DNA of 64,000 nucleotides. Origin: Spinacia oleracea (taxonomy: Eukaryota; Streptophyta; Magnoliopsida; Caryophyllales; Amaranthaceae). The stretch is from contig NC_079489.1 in the NCBI RefSeq assembly GCF_020520425.1, positions 81,598,810 through 81,662,809 on the forward strand. Direction: 5' to 3'. Below, in pieces: positions 1 through 9,837 of this stretch. Within the stretch, counting starts at the first letter, position 1. Every line of letters starts with the position of its first letter. The position numbers were made by a program, and so were the translations under genes. Below the pieces are notes generated by a model. The model saw nothing but the letters and a program-made list of their open reading frames with translations. It did no database searches and was not told the origin of the DNA.

Positions 1-2465
1 TGTGCAATAGCTCCGTTATTATCACAATACAGGGCTATTGGTCCTTTAATGGAGGGGACTACACCAAGTTCACCTATGAACTTCCTTAGCCATATAGCTT
101 CCTTTGCTGCTTCATGTGCAGCAATGTACTCCGCTTCAGTTGTAGAATCTGCAATGGTGCTTTGCTTAGCACTTTTCCAGCTTACTGCTCCTCCGTTGAG
201 GCAGAAGACAAACCCAGACTGTGATCTGAAATCATCTTTGTCGGTTTGGAAACTTGCGTCTGTATAGCCTTTAACAATTAATTCATCATCTCCACCATAG
301 ACCAGGAAGTCATCTTTGTGCCTTTTCAGGTACTTCAGAATATTCTTGGCAGCAGTCCAATGCGCCTCTCCTGGGTCTGACTGGTATCTGCTCGTAGCAC
401 TGAGTGCGTACGCAACATCCGGGCGTGTACATATCATAGCATACATTATTGAACCAATCAATGATGCATATGGAATCCCATTCATTCGTCTACGCTCATC
501 AAGTGTTTTTGGGCACTGATTCTTGCTTAGAGTCATTCCATGAGATATGGGTAGGTAGCCTCGCTTGGAGTCCGCCATCTTGAACCTATCAAGCACCTTA
601 TTGATATAAGTGCTTTGACTAAGTCCAATCATCTTTTTAGATCTATCTCTGTAAATCTTGATGCCCAATATGTACTGTGCTTCTCCTAGATCTTTCATCG
701 AAAAACATTTCCCAAGCCAAATCTTGACAGAGTTCAACATAGGAATGTCATTTCCGATAAGTAATATGTCGTCGACATATAATACCAGGAAAGCAATTTT
801 GCTCCCACTGACCTTCTTGTATACACAAGATTCGTCTGCGTTCTTGATGAAACCAAAGTCACTGACTGCTTCATCAAAACGTATATTCCACCTCCTGGAT
901 GCCTGCTTCAATCCGTAGATTGACTTCTTTAGCTTGCATACCTTTTTAGCATTCTTTGGATCCTCAAAACCTTCAGGCTGTGTCATAAACAAAGTTTCTG
1001 TTAAAACGCCGTTTAAGAAAGCAGTTTTGACATCCATCTGCCATATTTCGTAATCGTAATATGCAGCGATTGCTAACATTATCCGAATAGACTTTAGCAT
1101 TGCAACTGGTGAAAAGGTTTCATCGTAATCCACACCGTGGACTTGCCTGTAACCTTTTGCAACCAATCTAGCTTTGAAAACTTCAAGTTTCCCATCCTTG
1201 TCCTTTTTCAGTTTGAAAACCCATTTGCTTTCAATGGCTTGGTAGCCATCTGGCAAATCGACCAAATCCCATACTTGGTTTTCAGACATGGAGTCTAATT
1301 CAGATTGCATAGCTTCTTGCCATTGCTTGGAGCTAGGGCTCGTCATAGCTTGTTTGTAAGTCGCAGGTTCATCACTTTCAAGTAATAGAACGTCATAGCT
1401 CTCGTTCGTCAAAATACCTAAGTACCTTTCCGGTTGAGATCTATATCTTTGCGATCTACGCGGGGTAACATTTCTAGATTGACCTTGATTCTCACCAGAT
1501 TCTTCTAAAGATCTCTGAGTTTCATCCTGAATATCATCTTGAGCATTCTCTAGAGTTTGTTGTTCGACTCGAATTTCTTCGAGGTCTACTTTTCTCCCAC
1601 TTGTCATTTTGGAAATGTGATCTTTCTCCAAAAAGACACCATCTCGAGCAACAAACACCTTGTTCTCAGATGTATTGTAGAAGTAATACCCCTTTGTTTC
1701 CTTTGGATAGCCCACAAGGATACATTTGTCAGATTTTGGATGAAGTTTGTCTGAAATTAATCGTTTGACGTATACTTCACATCCCCAAATCTTAAGAAAA
1801 AACACATTTGGAGGCTTTCCAAACCATAATTCATATGGAGTCTTTTCGACAGCTTTAGACGGAGCTCTATTTACAGTGAGTGCAGCTGTATTTAGTGCAT
1901 GTCCCCAAAATTCTAATGGAAGTTTGGCCTGACCCATCATTGACCTGACCATGTCTAGCAAGGTTCTGTTCCTCCATTCCGACACACTGTTCCATTGTGG
2001 TGTTCCTGGAGGAGTCAATTCTGATAGAATTCCACATTCTTTCAGATGGTCATCAAATTCATAGCTCAGATATTCACCGCCTCTATCAGACCGCAGTGCC
2101 TTAATCTTCTTGCCTAATTGATTCTCTACTTCACTCTGAAATTCCTTGAATTTGTCAAAGAATTCAGACTTATGCTTCATTAGGTAGACATAACCATATC
2201 TACTAAAGTCATCAGTGAAAGTGATAAAGTAGTTGAAACCACCTCTAGCATTTGTACTCATTGGTCCACATACATCTGTATGGATTAAACCCAATAGTTC
2301 ATTAGCTCTTTCTCCAACTTTAGAGAAAGGTTGCTTTGTCATTTTGCCAAGTAAACATGATTCGCATTTACCATAATCCTCTAAGTCAAATGGTTCTAGA
2401 ATTCCTTCCTTTTGAAGTCTTTCTAAGCGTTTCAAGTTTATATGGCCTAATCGACAATGCCACAG
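1..2465 (-). CDS. copia A pol: integrase, reverse transcriptase, RNase H (partial, open at left edge)
   Basis: Reading the minus strand downward from 2465, I checked every codon and found no stop for 821 codons, to the window edge. Order: GAG pre-integrase HHCC zinc finger (WHCRLGH near 2460), integrase core with HTDVCGP (near 2270), LRSDRGGEY (near 2085) and the catalytic Glu codon at 1979-1977 in the context SEWRN, RT with YVDD at 779-768, and RNase H with GYTDASF, STTEAEY and CDNNGAIA. All three integrase acidic residues and the RT aspartates are present. It is cut off from gag by a stop at 2468-2466, where copy D has a Tyr codon. It is thus a polyprotein fragment, nearly intact and probably young. 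Confidence 0.9.
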   Translation of the reverse strand, partial: MWHCRLGHINLKRLERLQKEGILEPFDLEDYGKCESCLLGKMTKQPFSKVGERANELLGLIHTDVCGPMSTNARGGFNYFITFTDDFSRYGYVYLMKHKSEFFDKFKEFQSEVENQLGKKIKALRSDRGGEYLSYEFDDHLKECGILSELTPPGTPQWNSVSEWRNRTLLDMVRSMMGQAKLPLEFWGHALNTAALTVNRAPSKAVEKTPYELWFGKPPNVFFLKIWGCEVYVKRLISDKLHPKSDKCILVGYPKETKGYYFYNTSENKVFVARDGVFLEKDHISKMTSGRKVDLEEIRVEQQTLENAQDDIQDETQRSLEESGENQGQSRNVTPRRSQRYRSQPERYLGILTNESYDVLLLESDEPATYKQAMTSPSSKQWQEAMQSELDSMSENQVWDLVDLPDGYQAIESKWVFKLKKDKDGKLEVFKARLVAKGYRQVHGVDYDETFSPVAMLKSIRIMLAIAAYYDYEIWQMDVKTAFLNGVLTETLFMTQPEGFEDPKNAKKVCKLKKSIYGLKQASRRWNIRFDEAVSDFGFIKNADESCVYKKVSGSKIAFLVLYVDDILLIGNDIPMLNSVKIWLGKCFSMKDLGEAQYILGIKIYRDRSKKMIGLSQSTYINKVLDRFKMADSKRGYLPISHGMTLSKNQCPKTLDERRRMNGIPYASLIGSIMYAMICTRPDVAYALSATSRYQSDPGEAHWTAAKNILKYLKRHKDDFLVYGGDDELIVKGYTDASFQTDKDDFRSQSGFVFCLNGGAVSWKSAKQSTIADSTTEAEYIAAHEAAKEAIWLRKFIGELGVVPSIKGPIALYCDNNGAIA

Positions 2466-3754
2466 TTAGGTGAGATCTGAATCATCCTTTTTGGCCTTTT
2501 TGGTATTTATGTTATATACTTGTTTGTCGTGATCTAATAAATAAAGTCCATTGACTAATCTAGCAGATCCATGAAACATCTCTTTAAAATAAAACGAACA
2601 ACTATTGTCTTTTATTAAAAAGGAAAATCCCTTAGCATCTAAGCAAGAAACTGAAATGATGTTTTTAGTAAGACTTGGAATATGGAAACATTCTTCCAGT
2701 TCCAAAACTAGCCCGGAGGGCAACGACAAATAGTAAGTTCCTACAGCTAATGCAGCAATCCGTGCTCCATTTCCCACTCGTAGGTCGACTTCACCCTTGC
2801 TTAACTTTCTACTTCTTCTTAGTCCCTGTGGATTGGAACATAAGTGTGAGCCACAACCTGTATCTAATACCCAAGAAGTTGAATTAGCAAGTATACAGTC
2901 TATAACGAAAATACCTGAAGATGGAACGACTGTTCCGTTCTTCTGATCTTCCTTTAGCTTCAAGCAATCTCTCTTCCAATGCCCCTTCTTCTTGCAGTAG
3001 AAGCATTCGGATTCAGAAGTGGGTTGACTGACCTTCCTCTTTACAGATTTGGCGCCAGTTTGCTTAGTTGGGCTGGCCTTGTTGCCACCTTTCTTAGCAT
3101 TCCTCTTCTTTCCAGATTTCTTGAACTTGCCCCCACGCACCATAAGCACATCCTGCTTATCACTTTTGAGCGTCTTTTCAGCGGTCTTCAGCATACCGTG
3201 AAGCTCAGTGAGAGTTTTGTCCAGACTATTCATACTGTAGTTCAGTTTGAACTGATCATACCCGCTATGAAGAGAATGGAGGATGGTGTCTATAGCCATT
3301 TCCTGAGAAAATTGCTGATCCAGCCGACTCATATTCTCAATGAGTCCAATCATTTTGAGAACATGTGGACTTACGGGCTCGCCTTTCTTAAGCTTGGTCT
3401 CAAGAATTTGCCTATGAGTCTCGAATCTTTCGACTCGAGCCAGATCTTGGAACATGTTCTTCAACTCACTGATGATTGTGAAAGCATCTGAGTTGATGAA
3501 CGTTTTCTGCAGATCCGCATTATGGTGGCGAGCATTAGACATTTCACATCCTTGTTGGCATCAATCCAACGATTGAGGGCTGCCTCAGTGACCCCATCGC
3601 CTGCGGCTTCGGGCATCGCGTCTTCTAGGACATACTCCTTTTCTTCCTGCATAAGAACTATTTGCAAGTTCCTTTGCCAGTCAAGGAAGTTTTTCCCGTT
3701 CAACTTCTCCTTTTCGAGAATTGATCGAATGTTGAATGAATTGTTGTTTGCCAT
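2466..3754 (-). pseudogene. copia A gag-protease (one frameshift, one terminal nonsense codon)
   Basis: The start is the ATG at 3754 (MANNNSFNIRSIL), shared with copy D. The Gag region (UBN2-type) is followed by a CCHC zinc knuckle, CFYCKKKGHWKRDC (about 3010-2968), with all four ligands, then the aspartic protease site WVLDTGCGSHLC (near 2875-2845). Alignment with copy D shows a 1-nt deletion near 3520 in A, after CLMLAT. It shifts the frame so that the N-terminal 80 or so codons and the rest are read separately. A TAA at 2468-2466 then replaces a Tyr codon just before the integrase zinc finger. Gag and protease would act in cytoplasmic virus-like particles. Without the two lesions this would be one gag-pol frame. 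Confidence 0.9.
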
Positions 3755-6599
3755 ATTAAAAACTACAATTGAAAAGAATAAACAAATAAATAACCATTCA
3801 CAGTTTCTCTTAATAAACTTAAATTCTAGCATACATGCATAATTCAATGTTTATTAAGCATTTTATTCAAGTTATGTGTTCCGGCAGGTGTGAATAAAAT
3901 GATTCCAAGATCCTAAAATCATTGAAGAACTAAGCACAGTTTGTCGACTTAATCCTAAAACATCTTAGGTAAGCAAAAGCCTTTTGCTAATAGTCTAGAA
4001 ACTATTCTTGGTTGATAGGTACGTCTAAGAACTTATTAGGTAAACCTATCGATTTTGCCACGACATAAAAGGACTCCTTACTTATATCGTTGAGTTTCAC
4101 CAAAACTAACATGTACTCACAATTATTTGTGTACCTTGCCCCTTTAGGACCAATAAGTAACACCTCGCTGAGCGAAAACTATTACTAGATTGATGTAAAG
4201 GATATCCAAGCAAGTGTATATTTTGGCATGGCACCTTTTAACTCAATTTTTAAGTTTGGAACTTAAGGCTCTTACTATGTTGGTTAGATTTTAAGTGAAC
4301 TAAAATCCTTAATCATGCAACATAATCAAGCTTTGATCTCATGCATTTTAAGACATATTTAAAAGCAATAAATAACTTAAAACATGCATAAGATAAATGT
4401 GATCTAGTATGGCCCGATTTCATCTTGAAGCTTTAACTTCAAAGTCCGTCTTGAAAATCTCCGTGGGAGGCACCATTTTCTTCAAATAGAATAAGCTATA
4501 ATTAAAACAAATTACAACTATTTGATGGTACGCAGACCATATTTGAATTGAAAAACGACTTTGGTACTTTAGACCAATTACATTCAAATTAATGGTACGC
4601 ATACCATATTTTCTATCCTATTTGGGCCATACTAGTCACTTCATAACCTGCAAAACAGTACATATACAATATATACCATTCACCCATTCATTATCATGAA
4701 TGGCCCACATAGCTGGTTAGTAAAACACATTATGCATCACGTAAACATTTGCAGCAATTAATCAAGGGCACCAATAATCTACCAATTATTCAGTCCTTAT
4801 TAATTCTAATCAAGTTGTTTTAACCTTAAGGATTTGTAGACCTAATCAAGAGTTTATGACTAAAAAGGGGTTCCCACTCAAACCAATAAATTCATATGCT
4901 TTACTAATTTTAAACATAAAAATGTATTTCTAGTCTAACCGGAAACATACAAATTTCATTAAAATTTAAAGCTCATATAAATTTATAATTGAATCCAAAA
5001 GTTTAATTTAATTTCAGTCGTATTTAAATTAATTCATGATTTTAATTTTAGTAAAATAATTAGAATAAATAAAAATTTATTATAATTACAATATTCAAAA
5101 TTAAAATCCAAGAAAATAATTTAAATTATTAATTTTAAAATTAATTAAAATTACGTAAACTGAAAATTTCAAATTAAACATTCAAAACGATCTAATCGCA
5201 ACGCAAACACCCTACGCATCGCACGCCCATGGGCCACACGCACACAGCCATCGCTGGCCATGTGCACGCAGCCCATGCGCTGCGTCGCATAGCTGCTGCT
5301 TCTACCCTTCGCAAGCCATCGCGCGAGCTGGTGCTCGCTGCGCGCGCGCCAGCGCTCGATGCACGCGAGCATGTGCTCGCTGCGCGCGCGCCAGCGCTCG
5401 ATGCACGCGAGCCATCGCTCGCTGCGTTCGCTCGCTAGCGCTCGCTGCACGCGGGCCAGCGCTCGCTTCGTGCACTCGCCAGCGCATGCTGTGCGCGCTC
5501 GCTAGCGCTCGCTTGGTGCGAGCCAGCGCTCGCTGCGCGCGGCATCGACGCTGGGCGCAGCACTCGTGGCACGCGAGCTTGCGCTCGCTGCGCACGAGGC
5601 TGCGCGCGCTTGCGCGAGGCAGTGCGCGTTGTGGCGCAGCTCGCTTGCTGCCCCCACGCGTCTGCCGTGCCTTGCCTTCGCCCATGCCCATTCGTCCATT
5701 GCTCATAGCCCACGACACAAGGCAGGGCTGCTGCCTTGTGCTCGTGCACCATGCCCTTGCTCATTGCATTCGTGCCGCATGGGCGACGAGCTCCCTTGCT
5801 CGTTGTCACATGCCCGCACTATACAACACCTCTTAAGGGTAACACGTTGCTCCCTTGCTTTGTGCGTGCAAGTTATATGAACGAATCGCATAAAATTTAA
5901 AAAATTTATATTTAATATTAAATGACAAATTAATAAATCAATATTAATTTCATAATTTTAGGGCGAAAAATCGAAAATTTATTATTCAATTGATTTCCGA
6001 TTAACATGGATTCAAGTTTAGGTCATAAAAATTTAAAATTTATCATAAATTTACAATTTTTATGGTGGTTTTTAATCATAGGTATCTAATTAAATTATAA
6101 TTAATTATGAAAATCAAATTAATTCTAAATTATTCTAATTTTCAACAAATTAATCATAATTACAAATTAGATTGCATAATTAACAAGGCTAGGCATTCAA
6201 ACTTGTTAAACATATACAGTAGGTCAATCAAAAATTCAAGATTTATCAACAAGAATCGCAAATATTTAATTTAACATCTTAAATTTACGAAATTTTGCAT
6301 TCGAAAAACTAAAACCTTCGAAAAGTCATAGTTAGGCTTCGAATTTGAGAATTCTGGGTTCGGCAGAAAAAAATTATTTTTGTCAAAATTTTAGAATGCC
6401 TTTTACATGCGGAATTGACACAAAAATCACTCGATTTGGATGAGTAACGAAGAAACTGCCGAAAAACTGCGTACGTATAATTAAATAAACGCAATTTGCA
6501 ATTAATTAACAATTACGAAAATTAATCACCCCTTTTAATTCTTGCAAATTTGTAATATTTAACCATGTTCATGCAATTTAGATTATGAAAATAATAAGA
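3755..6599 (-). other. copia A untranslated leader between primer site and gag
   Basis: This is 2.8 kb of AT-rich sequence with no credible ORF. It is homologous, inverted, to the leaders of copy D (43040-45668) and copy B (28854-31370). Short blocks such as the repeated phrase around TGGTCTGCGTACC and the segment ending CACACCTGCCGG are conserved across copies. On the minus strand a pyrimidine tract ending in AATTGTAG lies just before the gag ATG, as in copy D. A GC-rich island interrupts it at 5160-5880. Confidence 0.8.
5160..5880. repeat. GC-rich minisatellite-like island inside the copia A leader
   Basis: An abrupt GC-rich block in an otherwise AT-rich leader. It is built from variants of GCTCGCTGCGCGCGCCAGCG. 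Two near-identical 42-bp units start at 5331 and 5373, and degenerate copies run to about 5560. Because the units are rich in GC and often a multiple of three, all six frames stay open and give spurious Arg/Ala-rich ORFs. Equivalent islands are at 29555-29985 (B) and 43770-44200 (D), in the same place but with different sequence. Confidence 0.85.
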
Positions 6600-6613
6600 G
6601 GCTCGTGATACCA
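6600..6613 (-). promoter_or_regulatory. copia A primer binding site (initiator tRNA-Met type)
   Basis: The minus strand immediately inside the LTR reads GTGGTATCACGAGCC. This is the usual plant copia site TGGTATCAGAGCC, complementary to the 3' end of initiator tRNA-Met, with one inserted base. Copies B and D have the same site in the same position. Confidence 0.85.
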
Positions 6614-6614
6614 C

Positions 6615-7995
6615 TGTTGGGTTATGATACATATGACAATTCATAAATCATGCGGAAAAACCATTTAGCCAGGAATACATATTATTTACACATAATCATT
6701 TAGCATAGTTTAGATGCATACTCTTTGTTGCGTGCCTTCCCTAGCTGCGCCCGAACCGAACAAGAACAAGTCTTTAGGACTCCAAGTGTCGTCCCTCCGT
6801 AGATAGTCCACAGCACGTCCGGATCCGCCTTAAGATTGACCAACTAGAATCGCCCTTAAGGTACTAATAATTTCGGCACTTTTAGGCAAGGTATGTGACT
6901 GAATTTTTTTCTCAAAAACTCACTTTGAATACTTGAATAATCTATGTAAATATGTGACCCTAGGCACCTATTTATAGAGTTATGGAAAAGGTTTTGGAAT
7001 CCTATTAGGATACTAATTTATTTAATTATAATCCTACTAGGACTCTAATTAAATAATCATTATCTAATAGTTTTAGGATTTAATCATATTTCGAATCCCG
7101 ATTGCTTTAGGATTCCCGCACAAGCATTGCATGAGCACCGTACACCCGCGCAAGCCTTGCGGCCCACGCTAGGCGCACAGCGCTCGGCCCACTGCTGTGC
7201 TCTCGCGCGCGCGCCCCAGGCCTTGGCTGGGCCTGGCCTTGCGCTGGGCCTGGTCGAGGCTTGGCATGCGATGGTGCGTGTTGGCTCGCTGGGCGATGGC
7301 CTGGCTTCGTGCTGGGCCTTCGTCTAGCGGGCCTCGTCCGATGCTAATTCGTACGATACGCTTCCGATTAAATTCCCGATTCCGGAATTCATTTCCGATA
7401 CGAACAATATTTAATATTTCCGATTCCGGAATCAATTTCCGTTTCGAACAAATATTTAATATTTTCGTTTCCGGAATTATTTTCCGATTCCGATAATATT
7501 TCCGATTCTGACAATATTTCCGTTTCCGGCAATATTTCCGATTCCGGCAATATTTCCATTTCCGATAATATTTTCCGATACGTACCATGTTTCCGTTTCC
7601 GGCAACATCTACGACTTGGATAATATTTATATTTCCGATACGATCCATATTTCCGTTTCCGGCAATATCATCGTTTCCGGAGTATTCATTTCTTGCCTGT
7701 GACGATCTCAGCTCCCACTGAAACCAAGATCCGTCGATTCCGAATATCCATAGATGGAGTATTTAATGCCATTAAATACTTGATCCGTTTACGTACTATT
7801 TGTGTGACCCTACGGGTTCAGTCAAGAGTAAGCTGTGGATTAATATCATTAATTCCACTTGAACTGAAGCGGCCTCTAGCTAGGCATTCAGCTCACTTGA
7901 TCTCACTGAATTATTAACTTGTTAATTAATACTGAACCGTATTTATTAGACTTAACATTGAATGCATACTTGGACCAAGGGCATTATTTCCTTCA
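6615..7995 (-). repeat. copia A 5' LTR (1381 bp)
   Basis: On the minus strand it begins TGAAGGAAATAATGCCC and ends CATAACCCAACA, a TG...CA LTR. A TATA box (minus-strand TATAAATA, 6976-6969) lies in the promoter half. It holds a GC-rich variable block (about 7120-7340) and a CGGAAA-rich imperfect tandem array (about 7370-7690). It is homologous over its whole length to the LTRs of B and D and to the solo LTR. Confidence 0.93.
7370..7690. repeat. CGGAAAT minisatellite in copia A LTR
   Basis: Imperfect tandem units of about 12-18 bp, minus-strand consensus close to CCGGAAACGGAAATATTG. The same array is present in each LTR of the family (25070-25385, 27775-28080, 36480-36800, 42070-42275, 61265-61460). 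The D LTRs lack several units, which explains much of their shorter length (1256 versus about 1380 bp). Confidence 0.85.
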
Positions 7996-8367
7996 CGTTT
8001 TACGTCCTATAAAAACAAGGGGGTTTTCTCGTTTAGCTAACCCTGAAAATGAGAATCTTTAAAAACACTTTACCTCGTGATTGGGCTTGGCCAGGCCTAG
8101 TTACACTTTATAGCTTGATTTCGAAAACATCTTAGATACTTCCAATGACAAAGTGAGGGAGTTTCTATACTATCAGTTAACAAATTCCAATGACACGTGA
8201 GGAATGTGTTAACACTTCAAGTAATGACCCTTAAGTCAAATGTTGTCACTCGGGGGCTCGCGAGACCCTCGCAAAACAAGTTACATACGCCATGGCTTGT
8301 ATGACGCACTCCGTCTAGTACTTTGACCATCGTCTCATCTCGAGACTCAGTCAAAGTGGGGGCTAAC

Positions 8368-9837
8368 TGTAGACACCTACTTTTGTCCCCATTCCCGAAA
8401 GGGAAGGTTCGATGATGAGAACATAAATCTCCACTTGGCAACGCATCTCCTATAAAATAAAAGAATCTCAATCACCCTTTCATTTAAGTCAAAACTGCTA
8501 TTTATAGAAATCTGCTAAGAATAGTAACCGCCGTAAAAGGTAGTTGTTAAAAGTGGCAAGTCATAAAAGATAGAAACCTGTCACAATTAGGTGTTGCACT
8601 CCAACATATATCCTAAAAGAGATAGAATTTGCATTCTTGGTATATTCGAAAATAAGAGTTACGTATTAATTAAATTCCTAACGAACCTAGAGTTCGTAAC
8701 GGGCCCAGACGCATTCCGTCATAAAGTTAATACGCACTAAAAGACTCGGATAAATCTCAAAAGCTTCGTGTTCTAAGAGTCCAAATCTGACAAAGAACTC
8801 GGCCCATATCCCATTTTCAACGCCTGGATCTGGGCGCCGAAATCTTCGGCGCCCAGCCCTGGGCGCTGAAAATGCCTGGGGCCGTTTTATCTCCGGATTC
8901 TTTTTGGATCCGTATCTTAAAATCTATCTTTTCACACACCCTTTTCCTATAAATACAGCCTCAAAACCAACGTGAAAAGGGACACACAATTGCATAACCT
9001 GAGTATTGACTCTAGCCTTAAGCCTAAGCCTCACGCTGCGAAATTGATCCGGCGTTCTGTCGCAATCGACCCAAAAGTCGAACAGAACGCATCCTGCCCC
9101 TTGTAGCTTGATGAATTAAGCCTAAATACTGGAACATTGCTTGGAAACCCGAGATTCGTTAAATAAAAGGAGGAATAGCAAAGCCAAGTGGTTAGTTTTC
9201 TGAGAACCACAACGCACCTCTCAAGGGTGCGTTGTAATGTGTCCCTCATATGATTTAATCGCTTTCATCACCCTTTTATAAAATTGTCAAACTATTAACT
9301 TGATTGATCTATCACGCCTAAATAAGATAATACCTTGGACAATTGAATTACCATGCTAGGTACCTTAAATCAATCTAAATAAGAAAAATCACGATCGATT
9401 TAGTGTTATGTGTTGCATATTTCTAAAATCAATTCAGAATAGTTTAATAGTTTAACGCATGTCCCTTCAATTATTTATGCTGATCTAGTAAGGATAACCT
9501 GCCTCTGGAGTATTATCGATGAGCACTACTTTCGGTAGCTATAGTCCCCCGAACTATCAATCTCTGCCCTGCGGGTGTACGTTGAGCCATCCCCACACCA
9601 GGGATCACAAGGGAACCTATGGCCGTCGTGGTCGAACATAATTGCACTCCCTTTATGTCACGATAACCGGGTTTTGTCAGTTTTTCTCATTGTCGTTAAA
9701 AACTGAATGGCGACTCCTATATTACTAGTCGATTGGGTGTAAACTCACAGGAAATCCAATTACACTTGATCTGACAACGTCACGCCCACGAGGGACGAGG
9801 TCACGCATTAGCCTCGTGCTTTTTCGACCCCCTCACA
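8368..9837 (+). repeat. Tat-like 3' LTR (1470 bp)
   Basis: Begins TGTAGACACCTAC and ends CCCCCTCACA. A TATA box, TATAAATA, is at 8948-8955. Near-identical LTRs are at 48000-49449 and 56971-58456. It contains a strong GC hairpin pair around 8815-8875. Confidence 0.92.
8830..8864. repeat. perfect 12-bp hairpin overlapping a second 6-bp hairpin in the Tat LTR
   Basis: Arms 8830-8841 and 8845-8856 are perfect reverse complements around a 3-base loop (core GGGCGCCGAA / TTCGGCGCCC). GCCCAG / CTGGGC at 8851-8864 forms a second, mutually exclusive stem. The same arrangement, slightly decayed, is in the 3' LTR of Tat C at 57433-57499. About 36 bp of it are missing from the 5' LTR of C near 48470. Confidence 0.85.

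Larger units (their letters stand above)
1..7995 (-). mobile_element. Ty1/copia LTR retrotransposon, copy A (left part outside window)
   Basis: Minus-strand order is LTR (7995-6615), primer binding site (6613-6600), long leader, gag-protease (3754-2466), then integrase, reverse transcriptase and RNase H running off the left edge. This domain order (integrase before RT) defines Ty1/copia. The element sits inside a Tat-like retrotransposon: the sequence just right of its LTR (from 7996) matches the interior of Tat copy C at 56603 onward. The second LTR and the TSD partner are outside the window, so insertion age cannot be read. The same family appears as copies B and D and as a solo LTR at 24339-25696. 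I do not assign a copia lineage. Confidence 0.93.
7996..9837 (+). mobile_element. Tat/Ogre-like Ty3-gypsy retrotransposon, 3' fragment
   Basis: 7996-8367 matches the last part of the interior of Tat copy C (56603-56970), and 8368-9837 matches its LTR. The 5' side is interrupted by copia A, which inserted in the interior; the rest of this Tat copy should lie left of the window. Its right end falls inside the hAT transposase reading frame, so it inserted into the hAT element. The bases after the LTR are cctcc; the matching TSD copy is out of view. A polypurine stretch AAAGTGGGGGC precedes the LTR. Confidence 0.88.

Noticed and set aside
1-3754. Integrated plant pararetrovirus
   Set aside because: The integrase core, copia domain order, LTRs and initiator-Met primer site identify a Ty1/copia element. 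No movement or coat protein motifs are seen.
5169-5891. Several overlapping Arg/Ala-rich ORFs of 60-138 codons on both strands
   Set aside because: They come from GC-rich tandem repeats that leave all frames open. No shared protein is found in the equivalent islands of B and D.
7169-7648. ORF with repeated RIGN/RKYCRN-like residues (also at 24878, 27804, 36509)
   Set aside because: It is a translation of the CGGAAAT minisatellite inside copia LTRs, with no start context or conservation beyond the repeat itself.
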